A DNA stretch of 64,000 nt from Pseudomonas palleroniana (GCF_003031675.1 NZ_PYWX01000052.1:25265-89264); one strand, 5' to 3'; positions 46,363 to 55,258 are shown, counted from the first letter of the stretch. The notes: generated by a model from the sequence alone, not told the origin. Translations and numbers: made by a program.

Positions 46363-48021
46363 ATGTACGTATACGACGAATACGATCAGCGCATCATCGA
46401 GGACCGCGTCAAGCAGTTCCGTGATCAGACCCGACGCTATCTGGCAGGTGAACTGAGCGAAGAAGAGTTCCGCCCTCTGCGCCTGCAAAATGGCCTTTAT
46501 GTTCAGCGCTTTGCGCCGATGCTGCGGGTGGCCGTGCCCTATGGCCAGCTGACTTCGCGCCAGGTGCGCATGATGGCCAAGATTGCCCGCGACTACGACA
46601 AGGGCTATGCCCACATCAGTACGCGCCAGAACGTACAGTTCAACTGGCCGGCGCTGGAAGATGTGCCGGACATCCTGGCTGAACTGGCCACCGTGCAGAT
46701 GCACGCCATTCAGACCAGCGGTAACTGCCTGCGCAACGTCACCACCGACCAATTTGCCGGTGTAGCGGCCGACGAACTGATCGACCCGCGCCCCTGGTGT
46801 GAAATCGTCCGCCAGTGGACCACCTTCCACCCCGAATTCGCTTACCTGCCGCGCAAGTTCAAGATCGCCATCAATGGCTCGACCTCGGACCGCGCAGCGA
46901 TCGAAGTGCACGACATCGGCCTGGAGCCGGTGTACAACGCAGCCGGCGAGCTGGGCTTCCGTGTGCTGGTGGGTGGCGGCCTGGGCCGTACCCCGGTGGT
47001 CGGCGCATTCATCAACGAGTTCCTGCCGTGGCAGGACCTGTTGAGCTACCTCGACGCCATCCTGCGGGTCTACAACCGCTACGGCCGTCGTGACAACAAA
47101 TACAAGGCCCGGATCAAGATCCTGGTCAAGGCGCTGACCCCTGAGGTATTTGCCCAGAAAGTCGACGCCGAAATGGAACACCTGCGCGGCGGCCAGACCA
47201 CCCTGACCGAAGCCGAAGTCCACCGTGTGGCCAAGCACTTCGTTGACCCTGAGTACAAGGCCCTGGCCAACCAGGAGGCCAAATTCGCCGCCCTCGACCA
47301 GCAACACCCTGGCTTCGCCCGCTGGCGTGCCCGCAACACCCTGGCGCACAAGCAGCCGGGCTATGTGGCGGTGACCCTGTCGCTGAAACCGACCGGCGTT
47401 GCGCCGGGTGATATCACCGACAAGCAACTGGACGCCGTCGCCGACCTGGCCGACCGCTACAGTTTCGGCCAACTGCGCACCTCCCACGAGCAGAACATCA
47501 TCCTCGCCGACGTTGAGCAGAGCCAACTGTTCACGCTGTGGGGCGAGCTGCGCGAAAGCGGTTTCGCAACGCCGAATATCGGCCTGCTGACCGACATCAT
47601 CTGCTGCCCGGGTGGCGATTTCTGCTCCCTGGCCAACGCCAAGTCGATCCCGATTGCCGAATCGATCCAACGCCGTTTCGACGACCTGGACTACCTGTTC
47701 GACATCGGCGAGCTGGACCTGAACATCTCCGGCTGCATGAACGCCTGTGGTCACCACCACGTCGGTCACATCGGCATCCTGGGCGTGGACAAGAAAGGCG
47801 AAGAATTCTATCAAGTGTCCCTGGGCGGCAGTGCCAGCCGTGATGCGAGCCTGGGCAAGATCCTCGGCCCGTCCTTCGCCCAGGAAGCCATGCCCGAGGT
47901 GATCGGCAAACTGATCGATGTGTACATCGAACAGCGTACCGAAGATGAGCGTTTCATCGACACCTACCAGCGCATCGGCATCGACCTGTTCAAGGAGCGC
48001 GTCTATGCAGCGAATCATTAA
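46363..48021 (+). CDS. cysI: Sulfite reductase, sirohaem/Fe-S hemoprotein subunit
   Basis: It reduces sulfite to sulfide in cysteine synthesis. The 552-residue product has the sirohaem and [4Fe-4S] cysteines arranged as ICCPGGDFCSL (near residue 420) and SGCMNACGHHHVGH (near residue 460). Substrate-binding basic residues lie in STRQNVQFNW and TSHEQNIIL. The start MYVYDEYDQRIIEDR at 46363 is the usual one; a longer frame begins 87 bases earlier. The last 17 bases overlap the DUF934 gene, so the two are translationally coupled. Confidence 0.95.
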   Translation: MYVYDEYDQRIIEDRVKQFRDQTRRYLAGELSEEEFRPLRLQNGLYVQRFAPMLRVAVPYGQLTSRQVRMMAKIARDYDKGYAHISTRQNVQFNWPALEDVPDILAELATVQMHAIQTSGNCLRNVTTDQFAGVAADELIDPRPWCEIVRQWTTFHPEFAYLPRKFKIAINGSTSDRAAIEVHDIGLEPVYNAAGELGFRVLVGGGLGRTPVVGAFINEFLPWQDLLSYLDAILRVYNRYGRRDNKYKARIKILVKALTPEVFAQKVDAEMEHLRGGQTTLTEAEVHRVAKHFVDPEYKALANQEAKFAALDQQHPGFARWRARNTLAHKQPGYVAVTLSLKPTGVAPGDITDKQLDAVADLADRYSFGQLRTSHEQNIILADVEQSQLFTLWGELRESGFATPNIGLLTDIICCPGGDFCSLANAKSIPIAESIQRRFDDLDYLFDIGELDLNISGCMNACGHHHVGHIGILGVDKKGEEFYQVSLGGSASRDASLGKILGPSFAQEAMPEVIGKLIDVYIEQRTEDERFIDTYQRIGIDLFKERVYAANH

Positions 48022-48499
48022 GAACAACCAAGTCGTCGACGAAACCTGGCACCTGCTGCCCAAGGACGCGAGCTTCGACGGCATCTCCAACTGCGACGAC
48101 CTGATCGTGCCGTTGGCCCTGTGGCGCGAACACGGCCACGCCCTCAAGGCCCGCGACGGCGGCCTGGGCGTGTGGCTGGACGCCGATGAAGAAGCCGAGG
48201 AGATCGGCGAGGACGTGGAGCACTTCCAGGTCATCGCCCTGAACTTCCCGGCCTTCACCGACGGTCGTAACTACTCCAACGCCCGTCTGCTGCGTGACCG
48301 TTACGGTTACAAAGGCGAACTGCGTGCGATTGGCGATGTACTGCGCGACCAACTGTTCTACCTGCACCGTTGCGGGTTCGATGCCTTCGCCTTGCGCGCC
48401 GACAAAGACCCGTACGAAGCGCTGGAAAGCCTCAAGGATTTCTCGGTGACGTACCAGGCTGCAACCGATGAACCGCTGCCGCTGTTTCGTCGACGTTAA
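48005..48499 (+). CDS. DUF934 family protein, sulfite-reduction partner
   Basis: The 164-residue product begins MQRIIKNNQVVDETWHLLP and has the DUF934 core FTDGRNYSNARLLRDRYGYKGELRAIGDVLRDQ. Members are nearly always found directly after cysI-type genes and are regarded as accessory proteins of sulfate or sulfite reduction. The reading frame starts 17 bases before the cysI stop. Confidence 0.93.
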   Translation: MQRIIKNNQVVDETWHLLPKDASFDGISNCDDLIVPLALWREHGHALKARDGGLGVWLDADEEAEEIGEDVEHFQVIALNFPAFTDGRNYSNARLLRDRYGYKGELRAIGDVLRDQLFYLHRCGFDAFALRADKDPYEALESLKDFSVTYQAATDEPLPLFRRR

Positions 48500-48508
48500 G
48501 CCTGAATG

Positions 48509-48549
48509 AAAAAATGGGCACCCGACCCCGTCGGCGTGCCCATTTTTTT
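48509..48549. terminator. Bidirectional terminator after DUF934
   Basis: AAAAAATGGGCAC at 48509-48521 pairs with GTGCCCATTTTTT from 48536, followed by further T residues. It separates the cysI operon from the convergent hrp-box gene. Confidence 0.92.
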
Positions 48550-48579
48550 CACCTGGCTTTTCTTGCTTTAACCCAGGCG

Positions 48580-49551
48580 CTACTCAGCGTCTGCTTCCGC
48601 AACTTTGACCAGCCGCTTGAGCATCCGGGTCATATGGATCAACCGCTGCTCGATGACCTCCAGGCGAGACTGCTCAGTCGGTGTTTCGGATGAAGCGGGC
48701 GCGACATACGGCTCGTAAATAAGCCCGTATCTAGTCGCGATGTCTTTCATCTGTGCCTCAACAACATCCATGGTTTTTTCCAGATTGACCAGACGCCCGC
48801 CCGTGTCGGTGGGCGCGCCAGGGCCCTTGCCCACTGCCGGGGCGTCTGGACCTTCGTTGATGGACAGGATTGAATTGACCATCAACTCCAGTTTTATTTC
48901 ATGGCTTTCCAGGCGCGCCTCAATTTTTTGCTGTTCCGTAGCGCCCGGGTCTACGGTCGTCTTGACGCCGTTTGCGCTGACCTGTTCGGCGCCTGGCATT
49001 TTGGCTTGCGCTTCAATCCTGGCAATAATGGTTTTAGACGCAAAATGCTCCCCCACCGTGAATGGGATATTGATCAGACCGCCTACCGCCGCATTCACGA
49101 AGGCGCTGCGCGCGCTGGCGGCAACTTGCTTGGGGAGTGGTGGGAACGCATTGTTTTTGTTCAACCCGACAATTTTCTGGGAATCACCCAGGGAGGCTTG
49201 CGTACCTTTCAGCTTGGTTATCGGCTTGGGTAGCACCGGCGGCACAGGTGGCAACGGAGGCACAATCGGCTTGGCTGGTTTAGATGACACAGGTGGCTTG
49301 CCCGAGTCTACCTCCACAGGCGGCTTGGGTCGCTTTAAGCGCTTCAAACCACGCCTGTTTCGGGTATGGATCTCTTCCTCGCTCGCCATAGGGTATTGAG
49401 TAGAGCGCTCCATTTGGCGAGTTGAATCCCGCGTTACATTCGAAACACTTGGAACCCGCACCTCAGGCAACGCCGGGGCAGAAGTGCCTGTTGTTTGCGG
49501 GTGAACCATTGGGACCGGTGACGAAATAGCAGACTGACTGGATAACCGCAT
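48580..49551 (-). CDS. Candidate type III secreted protein under hrp-box control, unknown family
   Basis: The 323-residue product is not recognised. Its first 50 residues contain 10 Ser, Leu at position 3 and no acidic residue before Glu30, the composition rule for P. syringae type III substrates. Residues 62-76 form a strongly basic cluster (RNRRGLKRLKRPK), 76-112 are Pro-rich, and 145-170 (SAFVNAAVGGLINIPFTVG) are hydrophobic. The C-terminal third (about 205-320) is charged and likely coiled-coil. A ribosome-binding site AGAGG precedes the ATG. A match to the HrpL promoter lies 51 bases before the start. No secretion or chaperone gene is nearby, so it would rely on a system encoded elsewhere. 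Confidence 0.7.
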   Translation of the reverse strand: MRLSSQSAISSPVPMVHPQTTGTSAPALPEVRVPSVSNVTRDSTRQMERSTQYPMASEEEIHTRNRRGLKRLKRPKPPVEVDSGKPPVSSKPAKPIVPPLPPVPPVLPKPITKLKGTQASLGDSQKIVGLNKNNAFPPLPKQVAASARSAFVNAAVGGLINIPFTVGEHFASKTIIARIEAQAKMPGAEQVSANGVKTTVDPGATEQQKIEARLESHEIKLELMVNSILSINEGPDAPAVGKGPGAPTDTGGRLVNLEKTMDVVEAQMKDIATRYGLIYEPYVAPASSETPTEQSRLEVIEQRLIHMTRMLKRLVKVAEADAE

Positions 49552-49601
49552 AGCTAGACCTCTGACATGTTTAGGAGAGGGCTCCCTGCCGCTTCATCTC
49601 C

Positions 49602-49630
49602 TCAGTGGCCGTGCACAAAACCAGAGTTCC
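49602..49630 (-). promoter_or_regulatory. hrp-box (HrpL-type) promoter
   Basis: On the minus strand GGAACT (49630-49625) is followed after exactly 16 bases by CCACTGA (49608-49602). The consensus for HrpL-dependent promoters is GGAACC, 15 or 16 bases, CCACNNA, so only the sixth base differs, a change I believe is seen in working sites. The direction and 51-base leader fit the gene at 48580-49551. Confidence 0.72.
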
Positions 49631-49774
49631 ATGACTACACGTTATGTCATCAAATGCCTGAGTTTTTGCAGGACAGATGACACAAGCTTCATACAACGAG
49701 CTGAACATACGCCCTGGTTGAACTGTCCTCTTCTGATCAGACGCTTTTCATCTCACTGACGATTGGAGTGCTTC

Positions 49775-51499
49775 ATGGCGAAAATCAACCTGGCCCAGCA
49801 ATTGGCGACCACACTCGAGCAAGCGGGCATCAAGCGTATCTGGGGCCTGACTGGCGACAGCCTCAACGGCCTGACTGACGCTCTGCGCAGCATGGACAGC
49901 ATCGAATGGATGCATGTACGCCACGAAGAGGTCGCGGCGTTCGCCGCCGGCGCCGAGGCCGCCGTCACCGGCGAGCTGACGGTATGCGCCGGCAGTTGCG
50001 GGCCGGGTAACCTGCATCTGATCAATGGCCTGTTCGACTGCCATCGTAATCACGTGCCGGTACTGGCTATCGCTGCGCAAATCCCCTCTTCGGAGATCGG
50101 CCTCAATTACTTTCAGGAAACCCATCCCCAGGAACTGTTCAAGGAGTGCAGCCATTTCATCGAACTGGTGAGCAACCCCGCGCAGATGCCCGAGGTGCTG
50201 CACCGTGCCATGCGCTCGGCAATTCTCAACCGGGGCGTGGCCGTGGTGGTGATTCCGGGGGATGTGTCGCTGCTGGAAGTCGAAGACCGGCTCAAGCCCT
50301 GGCCAGCCCTGCATGCGCCGCGCACGCTACCGGCCGAACAGGACCTGCAGCGCCTCACCGACCTGCTCCAGGGCAGCCAGAAAGTGACCCTGCTATGCGG
50401 CAGCGGCTGTGCCGGTGCCCACGACCAGGTCGTTGCGCTGGCCGACGCCCTGGGCGCGCCGGTGGTGCATGCCCTTCGCGGCAAGGAGCATGTGGAATGG
50501 GATAACCCCTTCGACGTGGGCATGACCGGCTTGATCGGCTTCAGCTCGGGCTACCACGCCATGCTCAACTGCGACACGCTGGTCATGCTCGGCACCGACT
50601 TTCCCTACCGTCAGTTCTACCCGACCGACGCGACCATCATTCAGGTCGACCGCAATGCCCAGGCCCTGGGACGTCGTGTCGCCCTGGACCTGGGCATCGC
50701 CGCCGATGTCGGTGAAACCATCGATGCACTGCTGCCCCGCCTGACCCGCAAGACCGATCGCAGCTTTCTCGACACCTCGTTGAAGCATTACGAGAAAGCC
50801 CGCCAGGGGCTGGATGACCTGGCGCAGCCGTCAAAAGCCAACCGCCCGATTCACCCGCAATATGTCGCACGCTTGCTCAGTGAACTGGCGGACGATGATG
50901 CAATCTTCACCGCCGATGTGGGCTCGCCGACCGTCTGGGCCGCCCGCTACCTGAAAATGAATGGCAAGCGCCGCCTGATCGGCTCGTTCAATCACGGCTC
51001 CATGGCCAATGCCATGCCCCAGGCCATCGGTGCCCAAGCGGCGTTTCCTGGGCGCCAGGTGATTTCGATGTCCGGCGACGGCGGGTTCACCATGCTGATG
51101 GGGGACTTCATCTCACTGGCACAACTGCAACTGCCGGTGAAAGTCATTGTGTTCAACAACGCGTCCCTGGGTTTTGTCGCCATGGAAATGAAAGCGGCGG
51201 GCTATCTCGATACCGGTACCGAGCTGAAAAATCCGGACTTCGCGGCCATGTCCAACGCCATGGGGATCCTGGGGATCCGCGTGGAGCAATCCGAAGACCT
51301 GGAACCGGCACTCCGCCGCGCCCTGGCCCATGACGGCCCTGTGCTGGTAGATGTTGTCACCGCTGCCCAGGAGCTGGTGATGCCTCCGAGTATCAAGCTG
51401 GAACAGGCCAAGGGCTTCAGCCTGTACATGCTCAAGGCGGTCATGAGCGGGCGTGGCGATGAAGTGATTGAGCTGGCGCGCACCAACTGGTTGCGCTGA
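49775..51499 (+). CDS. poxB: Pyruvate dehydrogenase (quinone), PoxB-type
   Basis: PoxB decarboxylates pyruvate to acetate and CO2 and passes electrons to ubiquinone, using thiamine diphosphate and FAD at the membrane. The 574-residue product shows IWGLTGDSLNGLTDAL and the catalytic Glu in HVRHEEVAAFAAGAE at the N-terminus. The thiamine-diphosphate motif is SGDGGFTMLMGDF with VIVFNN about 25 residues later. A C-terminal tail follows. The ATG at 49775 (MAKINLAQQ) is chosen over TTG at 49763. It is divergent from the hrp-box gene. Confidence 0.93.
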   Translation: MAKINLAQQLATTLEQAGIKRIWGLTGDSLNGLTDALRSMDSIEWMHVRHEEVAAFAAGAEAAVTGELTVCAGSCGPGNLHLINGLFDCHRNHVPVLAIAAQIPSSEIGLNYFQETHPQELFKECSHFIELVSNPAQMPEVLHRAMRSAILNRGVAVVVIPGDVSLLEVEDRLKPWPALHAPRTLPAEQDLQRLTDLLQGSQKVTLLCGSGCAGAHDQVVALADALGAPVVHALRGKEHVEWDNPFDVGMTGLIGFSSGYHAMLNCDTLVMLGTDFPYRQFYPTDATIIQVDRNAQALGRRVALDLGIAADVGETIDALLPRLTRKTDRSFLDTSLKHYEKARQGLDDLAQPSKANRPIHPQYVARLLSELADDDAIFTADVGSPTVWAARYLKMNGKRRLIGSFNHGSMANAMPQAIGAQAAFPGRQVISMSGDGGFTMLMGDFISLAQLQLPVKVIVFNNASLGFVAMEMKAAGYLDTGTELKNPDFAAMSNAMGILGIRVEQSEDLEPALRRALAHDGPVLVDVVTAAQELVMPPSIKLEQAKGFSLYMLKAVMSGRGDEVIELARTNWLR

Positions 51500-51502
51500 C
51501 CT

Positions 51503-52357
51503 TCAGTTGCGTGGAGCGGCGCCATAGCGGACCACCACCTGGGTGACCACCTCAACCAGGCGTGGGTCCGCATCCGGCGCACTGAACAGGCGAAACTGCG
51601 CATCGGGCAGCACGGGTAAACCGTGCTCGACACCGAGTACCGTCAAGCCCGCGCCGACCTGGCTGCGAACCATGGGCGCGATGGCAAAACCGGCCAGCGC
51701 CGCGGCGTGCAACCCGGCATAGCTGGTACACAGGACGGCGGTGCGCTGCGTGATGTTGGCCTGGGCCAGGCGGGTCAGGGCCGCCTCTCGATACGGGCAG
51801 GGCTCGGGAAACAGCGCCAGTGGCAGGGGCGTCGGCAACACCGCACGCGGCTGCGCGCACCAGGCCCATACGAGCGGCTCCTGCCACAAGGCCAGGCCTG
51901 GCTCGCCGGACTCGCACAACGATCCCACCACCACGTCGAGCTCGCCCTGCTTCATCAGGGCCAATAACGTACCGGGAATGCCCACTTGCACGCTGATCTG
52001 CATGCCCGGGTACTCGGCGGCGGCGGCCTGCAATTCGCGCAGCAGTCGCGCTTCGGCGAACTCCTCGGAAACCCCCAGGCGCAGGTTGCCTTCCCAGGCC
52101 GAGCGCGTCAGCTCGGCCCAGGCATCCCGGTTCAGCGCCAGAATGCCCCGTGCATAAGCGATCAGCCGCGCGCCGTCCGGCGTCAGTTGCTGGGCGCGCG
52201 TGGTGCGGATCAGCAGAGACTTGCCGACCTGCTCTTCCAGGCGCCGCAGATGACCACTCACCGCCGACTGCGTGAGATGCAAGCGGGCCGCGGCGCGACT
52301 GAAGCCGCCTTCATCCACCACAGCGACGAAGGTTTTGAGTAGCAGGATGTCGAACAT
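51503..52357 (-). CDS. LysR-family transcriptional regulator
   Basis: The product has 284 residues. The N-terminal winged helix-turn-helix (about 1-60) reads FVAVVDEGGFSRAAARLHLTQSAVSGHLRRLEEQVG, with the LysR signature. The C-terminal ligand-binding domain follows. The helix-turn-helix resembles the LrhA/HexA branch. It diverges from azoR across 93 bases that hold an AT-rich palindrome, the usual arrangement for a LysR regulator that controls its neighbour, so azoR is its likely target. Confidence 0.92.
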   Translation of the reverse strand: MFDILLLKTFVAVVDEGGFSRAAARLHLTQSAVSGHLRRLEEQVGKSLLIRTTRAQQLTPDGARLIAYARGILALNRDAWAELTRSAWEGNLRLGVSEEFAEARLLRELQAAAAEYPGMQISVQVGIPGTLLALMKQGELDVVVGSLCESGEPGLALWQEPLVWAWCAQPRAVLPTPLPLALFPEPCPYREAALTRLAQANITQRTAVLCTSYAGLHAAALAGFAIAPMVRSQVGAGLTVLGVEHGLPVLPDAQFRLFSAPDADPRLVEVVTQVVVRYGAAPRN

Positions 52358-52363
52358 ATTTTA

Positions 52364-52376
52364 ATTAATGATTAAT
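52364..52376. promoter_or_regulatory. Palindrome in the LysR-azoR intergenic region
   Basis: ATTAAT, G, ATTAAT forms a 13-base palindrome just upstream of the LysR start. The AT-rich dyad suits a LysR-type site for autoregulation and control of azoR. Confidence 0.5.
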
Positions 52377-52450
52377 GACCACTGAAAACACGATTTATAT
52401 TTCAATCATCACTATGTTGCAATGCCTGGGTCAACTGCCCGAGGCCCATC

Positions 52451-53080
52451 ATGACCACGCTCCTGCACATCGAATGCTCCCCACGTAAACAGCGCTCCGC
52501 GTCCCTGGATATCGCCCGCCAATTTATCGCCCGCTATCAGCACAATGCTCCGGATACAGAGGTGATCACCCTGGACCTATGGGCCCTGGAGCTTCCGGAG
52601 TTCAATGGCGAGGTCATGGACGCCAAGTACGCCGGTCTCAGTGGCACGCCCTTGACCGAGGAACAGGCCGGCGCCTGGGCTGCGCTGAAATCCCTGGCCG
52701 CCTATCTGCATCAGGCTGACGTGCTGGTGTTTTCGGTGCCACTGTGGAATTTCGCCGTGCCCTACAAGCTCAAGCACTTTATCGACGTGGTGTCACAGAA
52801 GGACGTGCTGTTCGAGTTCAGCCCCGAGCACGGCCTGCGAGGCTTGCTGCAGGACAAGACCGCCGTCAATGTGTATGCGCGCGGCATGGACTTTTCCGCA
52901 CCGGGCGCCCAGGCCATGGATTTCCAGCGCCCGTACATGGACGCCTGGCTCGGCTTTATTGGAGTGACGAACGTGCATTCACTGTATGTGGAGAAGACGA
53001 TCCTGGGGCCGGAAATCGATCGGGCATCGCGCCTGAAAAGTACCGCACTGGCGCTGCTGCTGGCCGATCAACTGGCCTGA
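52451..53080 (+). CDS. azoR: FMN-dependent NADH-azoreductase
   Basis: AzoR is a flavodoxin-fold enzyme that reduces quinones and azo compounds with NADH. The 209-residue product has the N-terminal FMN phosphate loop (IECSPRKQRSASLDIARQF) and the second FMN loop SVPLWNFAVPYKLKHFID. The LysR gene is divergent. A terminator follows at 53093, and the next gene, another flavin reductase, converges on it. Confidence 0.92.
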   Translation: MTTLLHIECSPRKQRSASLDIARQFIARYQHNAPDTEVITLDLWALELPEFNGEVMDAKYAGLSGTPLTEEQAGAWAALKSLAAYLHQADVLVFSVPLWNFAVPYKLKHFIDVVSQKDVLFEFSPEHGLRGLLQDKTAVNVYARGMDFSAPGAQAMDFQRPYMDAWLGFIGVTNVHSLYVEKTILGPEIDRASRLKSTALALLLADQLA

Positions 53081-53092
53081 ACCCTAAGTAAA

Positions 53093-53115
53093 AACCCGGC
53101 CTTGTCGGCCGGGTT
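53093..53115. terminator. Hairpin between azoR and the FMN reductase gene
   Basis: AACCCGGCC at 53093-53101 pairs with GGCCGGGTT at 53107-53115 around TTGTC. Only a short T-run follows on the plus strand and A-run on the other, so it is a moderate two-way terminator. Confidence 0.75.
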
Positions 53116-53123
53116 CGAGGCCA

Positions 53124-53681
53124 TCAGCCGTGCTGTTTGATAACCCACTTGCCGAAGGCATCGATAAACGCCTGCAGAAACGGCCGGGTCTTGTCCGAGA
53201 GTTTGCCCGCCTCGTCAAACACGCTGCCCGCGCCACCCAGGTAAGCTTCCGGCTGCTGCATGCAGGGCACGTCGAGGAACACCAGGGACTGGCGCAGATG
53301 ATGGTTGGCGCCAAACCCACCAATGGCACCCGGCGAAACGCTGATGATCGCCCCGGGCTTGCCACTCCAGGCGCTTTGCCCGTAAGGGCGGGAACCGACG
53401 TCGATGGCATTCTTCAACGGCGCGGGCACGGAACGGTTGTATTCCGGGGTCACAAACAACACCGCGTCGGATGAACTGACCTGCTGACGGAAAGTACTGT
53501 AGGCTGCCGGCGGTGTAGCACCGTCGATATCCTCGTTATAGAGCGGCAAATCGCCAATTTCGACAATGTTCAACTTGAGGTTGGCAGGGGCCAGTTCAGC
53601 CAATGCCAGGGCGACCTTGCGGTTGATAGAGGCTTTTCTCAAGCTGCCCACCAGGACGGCAACCGTGTAGACCTTGCTCAT
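53124..53681 (-). CDS. NAD(P)H-dependent FMN reductase (ChrR/AzoB-like)
   Basis: The 185-residue flavodoxin-like reductase has the FMN phosphate loop VGSLRKASINRKVALAL at the N-terminus and the family motif VTPEYNRSVPAPLKNAID near residue 75. Relatives reduce quinones, chromate or azo dyes. The start ATG at 53681 is preceded by a purine-rich GGAAAAAT stretch. It converges with azoR, so two flavin oxidoreductase genes face one another. Confidence 0.9.
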   Translation of the reverse strand: MSKVYTVAVLVGSLRKASINRKVALALAELAPANLKLNIVEIGDLPLYNEDIDGATPPAAYSTFRQQVSSSDAVLFVTPEYNRSVPAPLKNAIDVGSRPYGQSAWSGKPGAIISVSPGAIGGFGANHHLRQSLVFLDVPCMQQPEAYLGGAGSVFDEAGKLSDKTRPFLQAFIDAFGKWVIKQHG

Positions 53682-53917
53682 TGATTTTTCCCGACGTCTG
53701 ACTAAGGAGTGTGTAGTTATAGAGCCTTCGCGGCGTGATCACCAGCAGGTTGTGATAATCCTCCAGAGGTATTCCGCAGCGCGCAATGCGCAGGAAGTGC
53801 GTAGGAAGTGTCTGAAAACTTCAACGAATAGTATTTTTTTCTTATAGGTAAACTACCCCGCTTCATGACGGTCTACAGAACCGAAATCGAGTGTTTATCT
53901 CCAGAGGTTCTAAACAG

Positions 53918-54154
53918 ATGGCTGCAGTACTTGTCGGACAGTTCCATGCCAGAGACGCGGAAGGACGTGTGTATTCGGTGCATGAGTTCCAGGAATCCAA
54001 CCCGGCGCAGGACAGCCAGGCTGGCTCGACGCCTACCACCACCTACAAGTTGGCCATTGGCGACCGCGTAGAAAAACTGGAAGGTGATGAATTCAAATTG
54101 ATCCAGTCAGGCACGATCATCGTGCGCGAATCGCAAACCACCCTCGCCTCATAA
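53918..54154 (+). CDS. Small conserved hypothetical protein (78 aa)
   Basis: The product starts MAAVLVGQFHARDAEGRVYS and contains QESNPAQDSQAGSTPTTTY followed by KLAIGDRVEKLEGDEFKLI. It is a soluble, beta-rich small protein with no recognised family. The ATG at 53918 has CAGAGG 10 bases upstream and is better than the in-frame ATG at 53891. Confidence 0.7.
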   Translation: MAAVLVGQFHARDAEGRVYSVHEFQESNPAQDSQAGSTPTTTYKLAIGDRVEKLEGDEFKLIQSGTIIVRESQTTLAS

Positions 54155-54214
54155 GATCTCGCCTGGTCGACCTGCTCAGTCCTGGCCCTGGCTGCCACTG
54201 ACTGGGCTGGCGGA

Positions 54215-54559
54215 TCACCGGTTACGCATCTCAGTCACCTCGACCCCTGGCTCGCCGTCCATTTGCTTGAGCGTCACCATCAACTGCCCTCTCTCGCCCT
54301 CGACGACAAACATCGAACGCTTGTACCCCGATGTAGTGCTGGTGGGGTAAGCCACAACCTGCCTGACCAACGCCATTTCCAGCACGGCGCCGACGCGCTC
54401 GCTCACCTGTTCCTGGGAACGGATAAACGCTTCGAGCGCCAGGGTTTCAGGTGAATGTTCTTCTTGATTGTTCAAGAGATAAGCAGCCGCACACCCCAGG
54501 GTTGCCAGTACCAGGAGTTGCTTGGCCGTTACCCCGAAGATGTTCGTGGGTAGAGGCAT
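54215..54559 (-). CDS. Membrane-anchored protein, unknown function
   Basis: The 114-residue product has one N-terminal membrane helix (about 11-29, KQLLVLATLGCAAAYLL) and a soluble domain of about 80 residues ending GEPGVEVTEMRNR. The fold pattern loosely recalls Coa1/Tim21-like domains, but I make no assignment. ATGs at 54604 and 54598 are also in frame. The one at 54559 has an AGGT 11 bases before it and is preferred. It lies downstream of the GspG-like gene on the same strand and may be part of its operon. Confidence 0.6.
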   Translation of the reverse strand: MPLPTNIFGVTAKQLLVLATLGCAAAYLLNNQEEHSPETLALEAFIRSQEQVSERVGAVLEMALVRQVVAYPTSTTSGYKRSMFVVEGERGQLMVTLKQMDGEPGVEVTEMRNR

Positions 54560-54662
54560 TTGAGACCAGACCTGTTGTTGTTTTAAGTGCCGAGTCATCG
54601 GCATTGGTCGTTGATGATCAGATGCCCCATTCTAATCAGGTCGCCAGGTTATGCCAGATCTA

Positions 54663-55112
54663 TCAGAGGTCGCCGTAGGTAATATCCTTGTTATCCCCGA
54701 CGCCACCCAGCGTGCGGTCCTTGCCGAAGGAGAACAGATCGAAGGGAGTATTGGGCTGGCTCGACGGATAGTGATACTGGTAGGCAATACCCCAAGGATC
54801 CGTCAGCAACGCCTCGTCGACATAAGGGCCCTTCCAGTTGGCCTCTCCGGCGGGCTGCCGGATGAGCGCTTCAAGCCCCTCGTCATCGCCAGGATAGCGA
54901 CCGGTATCTTGATGAAAGCGTTCGACGGCCTCACCGAGCCGGCTCACCTGGGCTTTGGCGCTGGCGATCTCGACTAGGGTCACATCACCAAACAACCGCG
55001 GCCCCAAGGCCACGGCCAACAGGCCGATGACCAGCACCACCGTCAATGCCGCCCAACGCGTATAACCGCGTTGGGTGTGCAACGGTCCCGCCACTGTGGT
55101 CAATCCGCGCAT
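54663..55112 (-). CDS. GspG-like pseudopilin, non-canonical N-terminus
   Basis: The 149-residue product matches the type II secretion major pseudopilin GspG in its C-terminal half: ERFHQDTGRYPGDDEGLEALI, GPYVDEALLTDPWGIAYQYHY and GVGDNKDITYGDL. The N-terminus is RG followed by YTRWAALTVVLVIGLLA. The prepilin peptidase site is therefore Gly-Tyr rather than Gly-Phe/Met, and the usual Glu at mature position 5 is absent (Ala). A strong AAGGAGG precedes the ATG. No other gsp gene is close, so it is an orphan. It may act as a modified minor pilin or be a degenerate relic. Confidence 0.78.
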   Translation of the reverse strand: MRGLTTVAGPLHTQRGYTRWAALTVVLVIGLLAVALGPRLFGDVTLVEIASAKAQVSRLGEAVERFHQDTGRYPGDDEGLEALIRQPAGEANWKGPYVDEALLTDPWGIAYQYHYPSSQPNTPFDLFSFGKDRTLGGVGDNKDITYGDL

Positions 55113-55258
55113 GGGTACGCCTCCTTGATAAAATCAATACGCTCTTTATAGGGCCTGCTCGTTGCAGTTGCACGCATGATTACCCGATATGCCCTCGCAG
55201 CATGCGCTCTTTTGCCCCGGCCATTGAAACACCGTCGCGCGCACCCTAGACTCCGGCG

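Noticed and set aside
46270..48258. A 662-codon open frame antisense to cysI
   Set aside because: It overlaps conserved cysI and DUF934 coding sequence and has no recognisable domain.
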